DNA of 64,000 nt. Origin: an uncultured Thermoproteales archaeon (GTDB taxonomy: Archaea; Thermoproteota; Thermoprotei; Thermoproteales; Thermoproteaceae). The position numbers were made by a program, and so were the translations under genes. Shown piece after piece: positions 1 to 9,700 of this stretch (its first letter is position 1; the number at the start of each line of letters is the position of its first letter). The DNA is taken from contig CALJAK010000011.1 in NCBI GenBank assembly GCA_938027595.1, positions 1 through 64,000 of the forward strand, read 5' to 3'. The notes below the pieces were generated by a model, which ran no database searches, was not told the origin of the DNA, and was given only the letters and a program-made list of their open reading frames with translations.

Positions 1-165
1 GGTATTTCTGGACAGCCGCAACACATCGCCGGCATTTTAGACAGTAGAGTAGTAGTAGCGATAAACAACGACCCAAACGCGCCGATATTCCAACACGCAG
101 ACTTCGGCATAGTGGACGACTTGTACAAAATCCTACCAATATTGATAAAGAAACTTAGAAAGTAG
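1..165 (+). CDS. etfA: electron transfer flavoprotein alpha subunit, C-terminal end (partial)
   Basis: Only the last 54 codons lie in the window; the gene starts upstream of it. The reading GISGQPQH, then a segment with [19 protein letters not shown] and a Lys-rich end, matches the FAD-binding C-terminal domain of ETF alpha, where the GxSGxxQH and AINxDPxAPIF segments contact the flavin. ETF passes electrons from acyl-CoA or other dehydrogenases toward quinone. The beta subunit and any FixC/FixX partner would be outside the window. An acyl-CoA dehydrogenase at 50491-51723 is a possible electron donor, which is inference only. Confidence 0.85.
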   Translation, partial: GISGQPQHIAGILDSRVVVAINNDPNAPIFQHADFGIVDDLYKILPILIKKLRK

Positions 166-227
166 ACACATAACATTTTAAACATCTACATAAACACATT
201 TCAAAGCATATTCATTAGTTTTCAACA

Positions 228-543
228 GTGGTTGATCAACACGAGCGTATTGTTGAGTTTGATGGTGAGTTTGGACTTCCGCCAGAGGGGGGGACTCTCC
301 AGTTGTTAGATGCTGAGGAGGATTTTACATGCTATAAAGAGGTCGTAGAAGAGTTGGGCACTGAGAGTGTGGGTGGTGGCGCACGACGTGAGTAGACACA
401 GCGCCGTGTTGAAGTTAGTGCTGCTGGGTGGTCTCTCCACGTACGGCGACATGGTGTAGAGATTAGCCGTGCCGGCAGTGGTGAGCCTCAGGGGCCTCTA
501 CAGAGCGGCGTGGAGGCGGCGTGTAACGCCGGAGTTTTGCTAG
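228..543 (+). pseudogene. decayed small gene of unknown family
   Basis: This 417-bp gap between etfA and the proteasome gene holds two consecutive readings that look like one broken gene. A GTG at 228 opens 55 codons (to 395) of acidic protein containing EFGLPPEGG. In another frame, a GTG at 388 gives HSAVLKLVLLGGLSTYGDMV, meets TAG at 457-459 and then reads on for 27 more codons (RLAVPAVVSLRGLYRAAW) to TAG at 541. Joining the pieces needs one frameshift and one stop read-through. I do not recognise the family. The 55-codon piece could instead be a genuine small gene. An AT-rich stretch (ACATTTTAAACATC, about 173-186) lies upstream but is further from the start than usual here. Confidence 0.4.
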
Positions 544-582
544 TGGCTAATGTGAGGGGCGCCGCTCTGTGGGGAGGATTTG

Positions 583-1191
583 TTAGAGTACTAATTGTAG
601 TTTTATTTCTTCTTCTCTCGCGCCGTCTTGACTAATTACGACGAGGTCTATCCCCCCTCCCGACACTGGGTCTCTCTCAATTGCCGTCTTTATGGCCTCC
701 ACCGCCAGTTTTTTTGCATCTTCTAGCGTCATGTCTGGTTTGTATCTGTTGTCCAACAGCGCGATGGATATCTTGGCACCCGTGCCCAACGCGGCGTAGT
801 TATCTTCCAACACACTCCCTAGGGGGTCTAACACGTAGAGGTGTGGCCCCTCCTCGTCGACGCCGCCTACCATCACCTCTGCGTAGAATGGCATAAATTT
901 CCTACTGAACATAACTGCCGACAGCAGCGTAGCCATCGCCCGCACAGTTGGCTTTTTCCTAGTGTCTAACTCGTAGGCTTTGGCGTTTACCTTAAGTATT
1001 TTAGCCAAAGTCTGCATGTCTGCAATAATGCCGGCAGACGCCACCGCCAATCTGTCGTCAATTGTGAACACCTTCCTGCCGGAGGCGCTCAGCGTGTAGA
1101 AGCCGTAAGACACTCGCTTCTCAGCCGCGAGCACTACTCCACTGTCTGTCTTTATGCCCACCGCAGTGGCGCCGATTTGAACCTCGCCCAT
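583..1191 (-). CDS. psmB: proteasome beta subunit, non-catalytic type
   Basis: This 202-residue protein has the full Ntn-hydrolase beta fold: [13 protein letters not shown] at the start, [18 protein letters not shown] in the middle and [13 protein letters not shown] near the end. The usual GTTTVG cleavage motif reads GATAVG, so the position of catalytic Thr1 is Ala8. The residues equivalent to Glu17 and Lys33 of the Thermoplasma enzyme are kept. Crenarchaea usually carry two beta paralogues, and a Thr1-less one is known in Sulfolobus; it would support assembly and ring structure rather than proteolysis. The chosen ATG at 1191 lies 24 bp from a TATA box at 1211-1218; a longer start at 1203 would sit too close to that box. 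Confidence 0.9.
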   Translation of the reverse strand: MGEVQIGATAVGIKTDSGVVLAAEKRVSYGFYTLSASGRKVFTIDDRLAVASAGIIADMQTLAKILKVNAKAYELDTRKKPTVRAMATLLSAVMFSRKFMPFYAEVMVGGVDEEGPHLYVLDPLGSVLEDNYAALGTGAKISIALLDNRYKPDMTLEDAKKLAVEAIKTAIERDPVSGGGIDLVVISQDGAREEEIKLQLVL

Positions 1192-1210
1192 GTGTCTCCA
1201 CATCTGTCTA

Positions 1211-1218
1211 TTTATAAA
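1211..1218. promoter_or_regulatory. palindromic TATA box shared by psmB and rtcA
   Basis: TTTATAAA is its own reverse complement and lies in the 35-bp gap between divergent psmB and rtcA. Its centre is 24 bp from the psmB ATG at 1191. On the other strand it is only 13 bp from the rtcA GTG at 1227 but 22 bp from an in-frame GTG at 1236. One box may therefore serve both genes, with rtcA initiating at 1236. The inference rests on spacing alone. Confidence 0.5.
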
Positions 1219-1226
1219 CGTGAATT

Positions 1227-2267
1227 GTGGAAATCGTGATTACGATAGACGGTTCGTACGGAGAGGGCGGTGGGCAGATCTTGAGGACAGCCATAGCGCT
1301 GTCTTCACTGACGGGCAAGCCGGTGGAGGTGGTGAACATAAGAGCCAAGAGACCAAACCCGGGTCTCCAACCGCAGCACTTGACTGGAGTGAAAGCCGCT
1401 GCTTTACTCACAAACGCCGAGGTGGTGGGCGCCGAGAGGGGCTCCACTCGACTGGTGTACCGACCTGGCGTTGTGAAATGTGGACAGTACACCATAGACG
1501 TGGGCACCGCCGGCAGTGTGTCGCTAGTCATCCAAACGCTAGCGCCTCTGTTGATCTACGCCCCTTGCCCCACTAAAGTGACAATTGTAGGCGGTACCGA
1601 CGTCTCGTGGTCGCCGCCGGTGGATTACATGCGTTTTGTATTTGTGCCAGTCTTAAGGAAGTTCGGCGTCGATATGGAAATCACGTTGTTGAAGAGGGGG
1701 CACTACCCCAAGGGCGGGGGTCGGGTAGTGGTAGAGACGCGGCCCGTGGAGAGACTGAAGGCGGTGGAGGCCCCGGAGTTTGGACGCTTGGCGAGAGTGG
1801 GGGGAATTTCTCACTGTGTTAACCTCCCCCAGCACGTGGCTGAGAGACAAGCCAGAGCAGCTAGAGAAGCGCTGGGTCTCCCCGCCGAGATTGAAATCGA
1901 GAGAGGCGAGGGGTTGGGGCCCGGCAGCGGCGTTGTGCTGTGGGCAATTTCAGACTTGGACAACGTGGTGGGTGGAGACGCCCTGGGGGAGAGAGGCAAG
2001 CCAGCCGAGGCCGTGGGTCGCGAGGCGGCTGAGGAGCTGCTTGCGGTTTTGAAGAGCGGCGCTTCGCTAGATCCCCACATGGCTGACATGGCGGTTCTCT
2101 ACATGGCGCTAGCCGACGGCGTCAGTCGCATGTCTACGCCGGAGGTTACTTCACACCTAGAGACAAACGTACACGTGGTGAAGAAATTTCTCCCTACCGA
2201 CATAAAGCTGAGTCAACACGGCGGCAGGTGGGTCATGGAAGTGAGGGGAGTTGGATTTAGGCGATAA
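1227..2267 (+). CDS. rtcA: RNA 3'-terminal phosphate cyclase
   Basis: The protein (346 residues from GTG 1227) opens with the family signature [19 protein letters not shown] and carries the ADPHMAD-like segment ([19 protein letters not shown]) whose His is adenylylated in RtcA. The enzyme converts RNA 3'-phosphate ends to 2',3'-cyclic phosphates using ATP, in RNA repair or end maturation. Length is normal for the family. An in-frame GTG at 1236 gives [12 protein letters not shown] and is better spaced from the TATA box, so the true start could be nine bases later. The gene ends 11 bp inside the convergent GTPase gene. Confidence 0.92.
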   Translation: MEIVITIDGSYGEGGGQILRTAIALSSLTGKPVEVVNIRAKRPNPGLQPQHLTGVKAAALLTNAEVVGAERGSTRLVYRPGVVKCGQYTIDVGTAGSVSLVIQTLAPLLIYAPCPTKVTIVGGTDVSWSPPVDYMRFVFVPVLRKFGVDMEITLLKRGHYPKGGGRVVVETRPVERLKAVEAPEFGRLARVGGISHCVNLPQHVAERQARAAREALGLPAEIEIERGEGLGPGSGVVLWAISDLDNVVGGDALGERGKPAEAVGREAAEELLAVLKSGASLDPHMADMAVLYMALADGVSRMSTPEVTSHLETNVHVVKKFLPTDIKLSQHGGRWVMEVRGVGFRR

Positions 2268-3219
2268 CTCGCTCTAGCACTTCCCTAGTCCCGAGGCAGT
2301 TCAAGGTGGAGATGTAACCCACTGGGTTGAAGACTTTGGCTCTCTCTAACTCCCCCTCTGTGGCTATGTCTATCTTGTTCACTACAGCCACGACGGGCAC
2401 GGCTAGGGTAGCAATTTCGTCAAATATCCGCTTCTGCATCTCCAGCTGGAAGCCGGAGTGGGGTGTGGGGTCTACTATGAACAACACAACTCGCGCTAGG
2501 TGTCTCAACGCCAGTATGGCTTGTCTCTCCATGGCGTTTCTCTCGCTCAACGGCCTGTCTAGGAGACCTGGAGTGTCCACCACTTGCAGTCTACCTCTGG
2601 CAGTCTCCGCATGCCCCACATGTATCTGCCTCGTGGTGAAGGGGTACTCCCCAACTTGGGGCTTCGCCGAGGAGACACAGCGGACGAAACTACTCTTTCC
2701 CACGTTGGGCGCGCCCGCCACTACTACAGTGAAGACATTGGGGTCCACGGCGGGGAGGCGTTTGAAAAACGCCGCCGCTCTCCTCAACTCCTCCAACTCA
2801 GGTCTCAAGTCGCGTATGAGGTCTATAACTCTCGCCTTGAACCTCCCCCTGGCGGCGGCCACCTCTCGCTTGTTTGAAGCAATCTTGACAGAGTGTATGG
2901 CTTCTCTGGCGATTGCCCTCACTGCTATGTGCGCCCTACCCACTTTAGCCGTCGCGTGTTTGTAGTTACTCACGCCGAGCACTACGTCGAGTAACTCCCG
3001 GTAGAACGGGTGGAGTTTATCTACGTAAGGCATCTGCACCGCGGTTTGTCGCAAAAGCGACGCGAGAGACTTGCCGGCGTTGGTGATTCTCTTCACCTCT
3101 AGCCGCTTCAGTCTGACGAGAGCGGGCTCCGCCGTGGAGCCCCTGGCTTCACACTTGCTGTATATAGCTAGGAATTTGGCTTCTAACTCCTCGGCGCTGT
3201 AGACGTGGGGTATACGCAC
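2257..3219 (-). CDS. NOG1/OBG-family GTPase
   Basis: About 320 residues. The N-terminal half is an alpha-helical NOG1-type domain, followed by a G domain with G1 [11 protein letters not shown]3 DTPGLL and G4 NKID. Archaeal members are thought to act in large-subunit ribosome assembly. The reading frame continues upstream to 3369, but that part is antisense to the divergent SAM hydrolase gene; the conserved protein begins at [11 protein letters not shown] from the GTG at 3219, with an AT-rich TATA-like stretch around 3236-3244. The C-terminus is short after the G domain, as in archaeal forms. Confidence 0.85.
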   Translation of the reverse strand: MRIPHVYSAEELEAKFLAIYSKCEARGSTAEPALVRLKRLEVKRITNAGKSLASLLRQTAVQMPYVDKLHPFYRELLDVVLGVSNYKHATAKVGRAHIAVRAIAREAIHSVKIASNKREVAAARGRFKARVIDLIRDLRPELEELRRAAAFFKRLPAVDPNVFTVVVAGAPNVGKSSFVRCVSSAKPQVGEYPFTTRQIHVGHAETARGRLQVVDTPGLLDRPLSERNAMERQAILALRHLARVVLFIVDPTPHSGFQLEMQKRIFDEIATLAVPVVAVVNKIDIATEGELERAKVFNPVGYISTLNCLGTREVLERVIA

Positions 3220-3243
3220 AAATATACCTCCCCTATTAATAAT

Positions 3244-4008
3244 ATGTCTATCGCATTGTTGACAGACTTCGGCACTAGGGACTATTTTGTGGCTGTGATG
3301 AGGGGAGTCATAATGTCCATAAACCCGAGGGCGGTCGTGGTGGACATCACTCACGAAATACCACCCCAAGACGTGAACACAGCGGCGTTACTGCTGGAAA
3401 TTGTACACAAGTGGTTTCCGCCGGGTACTATCTTCGTCGCCGTGGTGGACCCCGGCGTGGGCACCGAGAGAGCTCCGCTACTCATCAAGACTAGGAGGTA
3501 TTTCTTCGTTGGCCCCGACAACGGCTTACTCTCGCCAGCGGCTGAAAAAGACGGCGTAGAGGCGGCGTATCACATCACCTACAGGCTGCCAAATCTCTCG
3601 AAGACTTTCCACGGCCGTGACGTCTTTGCGCCAACAGCCGCGTTGCTTTCGTTGGGCGTGCCCCCCTGGGCTCTCGGCTCGCCGACAGATCGGTGGATAC
3701 GTTTGCAAATCCCCACGCCGGAGGTTGGCGATGTTGTAGTGACTCAAGTGATTTACGTCGATAGATTTGGCAACGTCTACACTTCTGTCAGACAACCAAT
3801 TGCAGAAGTGGGGAGCGAGCTCTGCGTAGAGACACCCAGCGGACTCGTCAAAGCTAAATACGTAAACACATACGGCGAAGCGCCGCCCGGCGAGACTGTA
3901 ATACTCATAAACAGCGAGGGGTATCTAGAGATAGCCATATCTATGGGAAACGCCGCCGCTACGCACAGACTCAAACCGGGGCAAGTGGTGAAGATTAGAA
4001 AATGTTAA
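3244..4008 (+). CDS. S-adenosyl-L-methionine hydrolase (adenosine-forming), DUF62 family
   Basis: 254 residues with the family blocks LLTDFGTRDYFVAVMRGVI at the N-terminus, VVDPGVGTER, FVGPDNGLL and FHGRDVFAPTAA. Asp in VVDPGVG, Arg in GTER and His in FHGRD match the Asp-Arg-His set that activates water to hydrolyse SAM to adenosine and methionine in archaeal and bacterial DUF62 proteins. The family is related to fluorinases but is not a halogenase as a rule. The ATG at 3244 starts MSIALLTDFG; an AAATATA box at 3220-3226 lies 21 bp upstream and overlaps the start region of the divergent GTPase gene. Confidence 0.88.
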   Translation: MSIALLTDFGTRDYFVAVMRGVIMSINPRAVVVDITHEIPPQDVNTAALLLEIVHKWFPPGTIFVAVVDPGVGTERAPLLIKTRRYFFVGPDNGLLSPAAEKDGVEAAYHITYRLPNLSKTFHGRDVFAPTAALLSLGVPPWALGSPTDRWIRLQIPTPEVGDVVVTQVIYVDRFGNVYTSVRQPIAEVGSELCVETPSGLVKAKYVNTYGEAPPGETVILINSEGYLEIAISMGNAAATHRLKPGQVVKIRKC

Positions 4009-4048
4009 CGCAAGTGCACTCACAGAGACGGAAAACGCCGCTTGTGAC

Positions 4049-4069
4049 AAACGCCCTCGGGGGGCGTTT
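4049..4069. other. strong hairpin downstream of the SAM hydrolase gene
   Basis: AAACGCCC and GGGCGTTT form a perfect 8-bp stem around a five-base loop (TCGGG). It lies 40 bp after the SAM hydrolase stop and 78 bp before the ribbon-helix-helix gene. No T-tract follows, so a simple terminator is unlikely by archaeal rules. It may be part of a transcript end or a small RNA. A second, weaker inverted repeat GACGT/ACGTC follows at 4093-4108. Confidence 0.45.
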
Positions 4070-4146
4070 CTCGAGTCGCGTTGGTGGCGAGTGACGTTGA
4101 ATCACGTCGCTACATAAATTTTATCAATTGGATTCCTTGTGTCTCC

Positions 4147-4323
4147 GTGCCGAGGAAGAATTCTGAAAGAATGGTGATAATTTCCCTACACGTCCCTAAA
4201 CAAATGCTCAATGACATTGAGGATTTAGTAAAGAAAGGTTTGTATCCACATAGAAGTGAAGTATTTAGAGAAGCGTTGAGACAATATCTCGCACGGTATT
4301 CAAACGGAGCTCAAAATATATAG
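4147..4323 (+). CDS. ribbon-helix-helix (CopG/MetJ-type) transcription regulator
   Basis: 58 residues from GTG 4147: MPRKNSERMVIIS forms the beta strand that reads DNA, then LHVPKQMLNDIEDLVKKG and PHRSEVFREALRQYL form the two helices. The start is set by comparison with the paralogue at 30018-30260 (MPRNKNQDKMLLIS) and by a TATA-like ATAAATTTTAT at 4114-4124, 28 bp upstream. Longer readings from 4081 would begin upstream of the promoter. It is followed after 18 bp by the TorD-type chaperone and the oxidoreductase operon, so it is a good candidate for their local regulator, which is inference. It would act as a dimer. Confidence 0.82.
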   Translation: MPRKNSERMVIISLHVPKQMLNDIEDLVKKGLYPHRSEVFREALRQYLARYSNGAQNI

Positions 4324-4341
4324 TAGAGAATTCAATAGTGT

Positions 4342-4773
4342 GTGGTAGATAGAAGTCTGCTATATTTAGGCATAGCTCTCGCCTTGTTAAACGTGGAAGA
4401 GGTGTTTGCTAGAGAGATAGATTTAGACATTTCTAATTGTGACGTAAAGTCTCTAAGAGCTTCAGAATTGCGCGTAGATTACGACCCCGTCACTCGCAGC
4501 TTGCTGCCTAAGGCTCTTGCCCAATTTTACGAAGAGGCTGGTTTTGAAGCTCTTGAAGAGCCAGATAGTTTAGTCGCTATGTTTAGCTTCATGGCGCAAC
4601 TCGCCAGGAGGAACGAGCCTGACGATTTGAAAATTCAACACAGGTTTTTGAAAGTCCACTTAATACCCACGCTTAAATACGCCGTGGAAGTGTGCAGTGG
4701 TTTAGAACCACTTCTGGAGATCGTGATGGAAGACGTTAATTACTTACGTCGCATTTTGATAAACCGTCTTTAA
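4342..4773 (+). CDS. TorD/NarJ-family molybdoenzyme chaperone
   Basis: 143 residues, helical, from GTG 4342. The segment AGFEALEEPDSLVAMFSFMAQLA matches the ExPDxL motif of the TorD/DmsD/NarJ chaperones, which bind the twin-arginine leader and the apoenzyme until the molybdopterin cofactor is inserted. The protein is shorter than bacterial TorD (about 200 residues). It is in the same orientation as the ribbon-helix-helix gene before it and lies 166 bp upstream of the Fe-S subunit gene, which has its own promoter. The target is most likely the catalytic subunit at 6720-10238. Confidence 0.75.
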   Translation: MVDRSLLYLGIALALLNVEEVFAREIDLDISNCDVKSLRASELRVDYDPVTRSLLPKALAQFYEEAGFEALEEPDSLVAMFSFMAQLARRNEPDDLKIQHRFLKVHLIPTLKYAVEVCSGLEPLLEIVMEDVNYLRRILINRL

Positions 4774-4848
4774 CGATATATAGAGATGTATAATTAAATA
4801 TCTTTAACTATATAAATCCATCAATTTGTATTTGTTTATTCTCTTGTA

Positions 4849-4862
4849 GATATGTTCATATC
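4849..4862. promoter_or_regulatory. palindrome upstream of the oxidoreductase operon
   Basis: GATATG-TT-CATATC is a perfect 6+6 inverted repeat with a two-base centre, about 50 bp upstream of the operon's TATA box. Ribbon-helix-helix dimers bind short symmetric sites, so the product of 4147-4323 could bind here. This is a candidate by position and symmetry only. Confidence 0.4.
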
Positions 4863-4910
4863 GAGAAATTCATCTATTGTGAATGTTGTTTCTTAGTTAG
4901 AATAATAAAG

Positions 4911-4920
4911 TTTATATAAA
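4911..4920 (+). promoter_or_regulatory. TATA box of the molybdopterin oxidoreductase operon
   Basis: TTTATATAAA is centred 25 bp upstream of the ATG at 4940, the usual distance for a leaderless transcript. The 166-bp gap 4774-4939 is very AT-rich and holds a second TATA-like ACTATATAAA at 4808-4817 that leads to no obvious start codon. Confidence 0.6.
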
Positions 4921-4939
4921 TACAAATGGTTATAAATGC

Positions 4940-5593
4940 ATGTCAATCCAAACGCCTACCGTCAGCCGTCGTGAAGTTATAAAAACGTTGGCTGTTTCTG
5001 TGGCTGCGTCTTCTTTGGCGTTTGTAAATGCAAAAGAGACGGCTCACAAGTGGGCTATGTACATCGACGTGTCTAAGTGTTACGGTTGTTACGCTTGCGT
5101 AGCTGCATGCGCCGCTGAGAATAACGTGCCGATTGGGTCTTTTAGGACGTGGGTAGAGAGACACGAATTAAGCGGCGGAGTTGCAATTTTTGTCCCCAAG
5201 CAATGTAATCACTGCGCCAACCCCTCTTGTGTTAAAGCGTGTCCCACCGGCGCTACTTACAGAAACGAAGACGGCCTTATACTCCTCAAGTCGGATTTGT
5301 GCATTGGCTGCGGCGCATGTATACAAGCGTGTCCATACGGAGCTAGATTCTTCAACCCAATAAAAGGCACTCCGGACAAATGTACTTTCTGTAACCACAG
5401 AATTTATATGGGTAAGTTACCCGCTTGTGTTGAGACGTGCCCCACTGGCGCGAGAGTATTTGGAGACCTCAACGACCCCAACTCTGTAATTTCTAAAATC
5501 TTAGCCCAGACGCCGGTGCAGAGACTCAAAGCCGGCACTGGCAACGAGCCGTTGATATTCTACAGAGACCTCCCACAGGTGGCGAACGCATGA
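4940..5593 (+). CDS. Fe-S electron-transfer subunit (TtrB/DmsB type), Tat-exported
   Basis: 217 residues. A twin-arginine leader (SRREVIK at residues 9-15, then a hydrophobic stretch to about 30) precedes a ferredoxin-like domain with Cys47, 50, 53 and 57 as the first cluster set, followed by NHCANPSCVKACP, CIGCGACIQACP and CTFCNHRI...CVETCP. That gives four [4Fe-4S] clusters, as in the beta subunits of tetrathionate, polysulfide and DMSO reductases. It would relay electrons between the NrfD-type anchor and the catalytic subunit on the outside of the membrane. The stop overlaps the next start by 4 bp. Confidence 0.88.
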   Translation: MSIQTPTVSRREVIKTLAVSVAASSLAFVNAKETAHKWAMYIDVSKCYGCYACVAACAAENNVPIGSFRTWVERHELSGGVAIFVPKQCNHCANPSCVKACPTGATYRNEDGLILLKSDLCIGCGACIQACPYGARFFNPIKGTPDKCTFCNHRIYMGKLPACVETCPTGARVFGDLNDPNSVISKILAQTPVQRLKAGTGNEPLIFYRDLPQVANA

Positions 5594-6723
5594 GTTACCC
5601 ACTCTTCCCACAGGGGTATTGGTACCCGAACAACTTCGCCGATCCTGTGTTATGGACGCCGCTGCCGTTTGTTTATGTGCTTATAATCTCCGGCCCCGCT
5701 TTGTTGTTCACTGTCTATATATCTTACCTCACGGGGAAACTTAGGGAATTATTATCTCTCAGATTGGTGGTAGGTCTCGCAATGTTTTTAGTAATTCTGC
5801 TAGGTCCTCTAGCAGACTCGAGAGCGCCTGACAACACCTGGAGAGCTTTTGCAAATTTGCGGCTTTTGCCCAGCGACGCCAATCCCGGCATCTCGTTTAT
5901 GGCTATCCAAGGCATTTCCTTCTGGGCGCTGGGGGCAGTTGTGTCTATATTGTTCACATTGTTGTACTTCTCCTACCCGATGTACGTCAAATACACACAG
6001 ACTAAGAACCCCCTCTATAGATTACTCTCCCTCGGCGTATCTAACGAAAAGAGTTACCACGCCTTGGAGAAAGTGCTTAAATTCTTGGCTTTCATTGGAA
6101 TTTTTATAATGTTGTCGTGGCTTGCGTACCCCGCTACGCTTTTCATGCAGACGAGTAACTTCATATGGCAAAACACCATGACGCTCCCCCTAATGTTTGT
6201 AATTGAGAAATTTGTGGCGGATATGGCTGTTGTGATATTGATAGCTCTATTAGTGAGGTCTCTCTTGCCAAAACTCGAAGTGGAGTTTAAACCGATATTG
6301 GCAATTGTCGCTATAGCTTCAGCCGCGGCGATAGTGACTTTAGTTATACAAATGGGCATTTGGCTTGTGAGATTCGGCGGATCTCCCTACTACGCAGCTT
6401 TCACTCACCTCTATGGATTTCTCGGAGTAGTTCTAACTCTCTACTTCATATCGCTCATAACTTCAATCGCGTCTTTCCGCGCGTTGTCTCTAGCTGTGGT
6501 AGCCGCGGTGACTGGCCTCGTGGCGTATTTCCTCAACAAATGGACATTTATGATTAAAGCTCAAGAAATCGCAATGACGGGACTTGCGGCTATGGAAGTA
6601 GCGCTCCCTCTAAAAGTATACATGGAAATCATCGGCGTCTTCGCGCTCGGTCTGTTCTTGACTATGTTGCTCATCTCGTTGTTCCCCATTGATTTCGAAC
6701 CCAAGAGAGAGGGGAGGGTATGA
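5590..6723 (+). CDS. NrfD/PsrC-family quinol-oxidising membrane subunit
   Basis: 377 residues with about nine strongly hydrophobic segments spread along the protein (for example near residues 28-48, 60-75, 105-125, 165-190, 210-225 and the C-terminus), as expected for NrfD/PsrC/TtrC subunits, which take electrons from menaquinol without heme. The gene overlaps both neighbours by 4 bp, so it is translationally coupled to the Fe-S and catalytic subunits. Family-level sequence motifs are weak, and the assignment rests on hydrophobic profile plus operon position. Confidence 0.8.
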   Translation: MSYPLFPQGYWYPNNFADPVLWTPLPFVYVLIISGPALLFTVYISYLTGKLRELLSLRLVVGLAMFLVILLGPLADSRAPDNTWRAFANLRLLPSDANPGISFMAIQGISFWALGAVVSILFTLLYFSYPMYVKYTQTKNPLYRLLSLGVSNEKSYHALEKVLKFLAFIGIFIMLSWLAYPATLFMQTSNFIWQNTMTLPLMFVIEKFVADMAVVILIALLVRSLLPKLEVEFKPILAIVAIASAAAIVTLVIQMGIWLVRFGGSPYYAAFTHLYGFLGVVLTLYFISLITSIASFRALSLAVVAAVTGLVAYFLNKWTFMIKAQEIAMTGLAAMEVALPLKVYMEIIGVFALGLFLTMLLISLFPIDFEPKREGRV

Positions 6724-9700
6724 GCGCGAAAGTCAATAGAAGAACGTATATAAAAGGCGGTATAGCCATAGCGTCGTTAGCAGTATTCCTAAACGGTTAT
6801 TGGGATATTATAGACAAAGTGATTAGGCCAAAGAGACAATTTTACGATTCAGATCCACAATTCGGCGATAACGTTAGATATGTCCACTCGACGTGTTTAG
6901 GTTGTAACGTCAGGTGTGGCATAAGAGCGCGAGTAGTGAAATACGGCGATGTTGAAGTGATAGAGAGAATTGAGGGAAATCCATACCACATTTACAACAG
7001 AGCTGTGTCTTTCGGAAAACAGACGCAGAGATACGACCCACTTCCCTACAACACGCCGGTTAAAGAAGCTGTGGAGAAGTGGAGCGGTATGTTGTGCGCC
7101 AGAGGCGCCGACGGCATACACTACGTCTACGACCCCTATAGAGTCTTAAAGCCTTTGAGGAGAGCTGGCCCGAGAGGCAGCGGCAAGTGGAAAGTCATCA
7201 CTTGGGAGGAGTTGGTCAGATGCGTAACTGAGGGCTGCGAAATTCCAGAAACTGGCGAAAGACTGCCGGGTTTGAGAGATTTCTTCGCCTACGGCAAACT
7301 CAGAGAGGCGGGGTTTGAAGACCCCGTCAAAGTGTTGTCAGACATGAAGAAAGACGTAGATGGAATTATGGCGATTGCCAAAGCCAGAGACAAGACGTAT
7401 GACGACCTCGTAAAAGCTATTGAAGACTTCAAAGCCAAGTGGAGTAAAACACTGGGCGAGAGGGGGCTTAAGTTAGAAGACGTGTTGATAGATCCGGATA
7501 GGCCAGATTTGGGCACTAGAGCCAATATGGTTATTTGGCTCAGGGGCAGGGGGCAAGACAACGCAGATGTGTTCTACAGGAGGTGGACTTTTGCGTTTGG
7601 TAGCGTGAACTGGGCGAGACACACTTCGGCGTGTCAATTGGGGTTCTACGCCGGTAATTACCTCTGGTCTGGTTTTTACGACATAAATCCAGAGCGCAGT
7701 GCTAAAGTTTTAATAGCCGCCGGCGTGGAGATGGGGAGAATACACCCAGGCGCTACCGGGCAGGGACTCATAATAGAGAAAGCCGCGGAAGGCGAGGCGA
7801 AGATTTATTGGGTTAATCCACACGCTCCGAGAACTAGAGCGAGGGGCAACATAGTTTGGGTGCCGGTAAAGCCCGGGGAAGACGGCGCGTTGGCTTTTGC
7901 GTTGATTAGGTGGTTGTTAGAAAACAAGCGGTACAACGAGGCGTTTCACTCTGCTCCGAACGCAGAGGCGGCGAGGAAGTTAGGTTATCCATACCACAGC
8001 AACGCCACGTGGCTTTTAATCGCTGAAGAGGGACACCCGAGGTTCGGAGAGTTTCTGAAAGCCAAAGACGTGGGGTTAGAGGACTCGGATAAATACGTCG
8101 TGCGGACGGGCGAGAAATTCGCCGTGTTTGACAAAGTAGACAAAGCAGAGCTTCTGTTCGAAGGCAGAGTGACTTTGACCACTGGGGAGACTGTCTTAGT
8201 CAAAACGCCGCTTAAGATGTTGCATGACGAGGCTTTCAGCCGTAGTTTTGAAGATTGGGTCGCTATAGCTAGTCCATACGAGAGGGGAACGCCGGAGTTT
8301 GATAATTACGTCGAAATTGTGAAATCCATGGCGAGAGATTTCGCAGAGGCCGCACCCATGGCTGCTACGTATATCCACAGAGGCGCCGGCATGCATCCCA
8401 ACGGCGAGTATATAGTGTGGGCGTACAGAACTTTAGACATTTTGATTGGCAATTTCCACAGAAGAGGCGGTTTGTTGGGACGTCCCTCTCTCACTAGTTA
8501 CAACTCATACCTCTACGACCTTAGAGATTCTGGATTCGGCGAACCGGTGAGGTGGGGTCCGCCGATTGATAGACATAAATACAGTTACGAAGACACTCTG
8601 GAGTATTGGCTGAGAGTGAAGAAAGCGATGAAAGAAGGCAAGAAAGGCGAAGAAGCTGTCAAAGCAGCTTTCCCAACGAAAAGACCGTGGTATCCGCTCA
8701 CGCCTGAGGAGATATACACAGAAATTTTTGCCGGTATTGCCGAAAGTTATCCATATCCCGCGGGAGTTTTGATATTGTACTACGCGAATCCCGTTATTGC
8801 TACTAACTACGGGCTTAAATTCGTCGAAGTGCTTAAAGACACTAAGAAACTCCCGCTTTACATTGGCATAACTACTACAATAAACGAGAGCTATCTATAT
8901 GCAGATTACATAGTGCCAGACACTACGTATTTAGAGACTGGAACTAGCGGAGTTCATTTCTTATACGGAGGCGGCCTTGGCTACGTCAGAGCTGAGGGCT
9001 GGCGTACTCCAGTCATAATGCCTCTAACGCAACAAATCGGCACGTGTCCCAACGGACATCCCAGATACGCCTCTATGTGGGAGTTCCTCATCGACGTGGG
9101 CAAAGCGTTGAAAATGCCCGGATTTGGCGACAGAGCGTTCCCCGGAGTTAGGGGTAGGAAATACGAGGGGCAGTGGTTCTCTATGCATTGCTTCTGGGAG
9201 TACATAATGAGAGTATACGCCAACGGCGCTGCACACGCGAAAGACTTAAAACTAATACCGGAGGAGATTCCAGAGGAGGAAGTGCAGTTCGTGGAGAGAA
9301 ATTACCCCATTGCTCAGTTTAAAGACATACTGCCGCCAGACGAGTGGAAATACGCGGCGTACGTCTTAGCTAGAGGCGGCGTGTTTACTAGGTATGAAGA
9401 TTCTTTCGACGCCGCTGGATGGTCGAAGAGGTCTGTGCCCGGAGACAGGATTTTAAAACTATGGCATGACAAACTAGCTAAAACTCGCAATAGTGTTACT
9501 GGAGAGAAATTCTACGGCGGGCCGAAATACTTCCCGCCGGCTACATACGCTCCGGTAGCTCCGGCGTTTGCGAAAGTTGACAAATGGCTTCTCGGAACGC
9601 CGTTGAGACAACTATACAGCGAGAGGGAGTGGCCGCTTACTTTAGTGTTCAGCAGTGGGCCTCTGTTTACAAAACACAGAAGTCAATTCTACTACTGGCT

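Noticed and set aside
4049-4069. Hairpin as an intrinsic terminator
   Set aside because: No T-tract follows it, and archaeal termination mainly uses T-rich runs; kept only as a hairpin.
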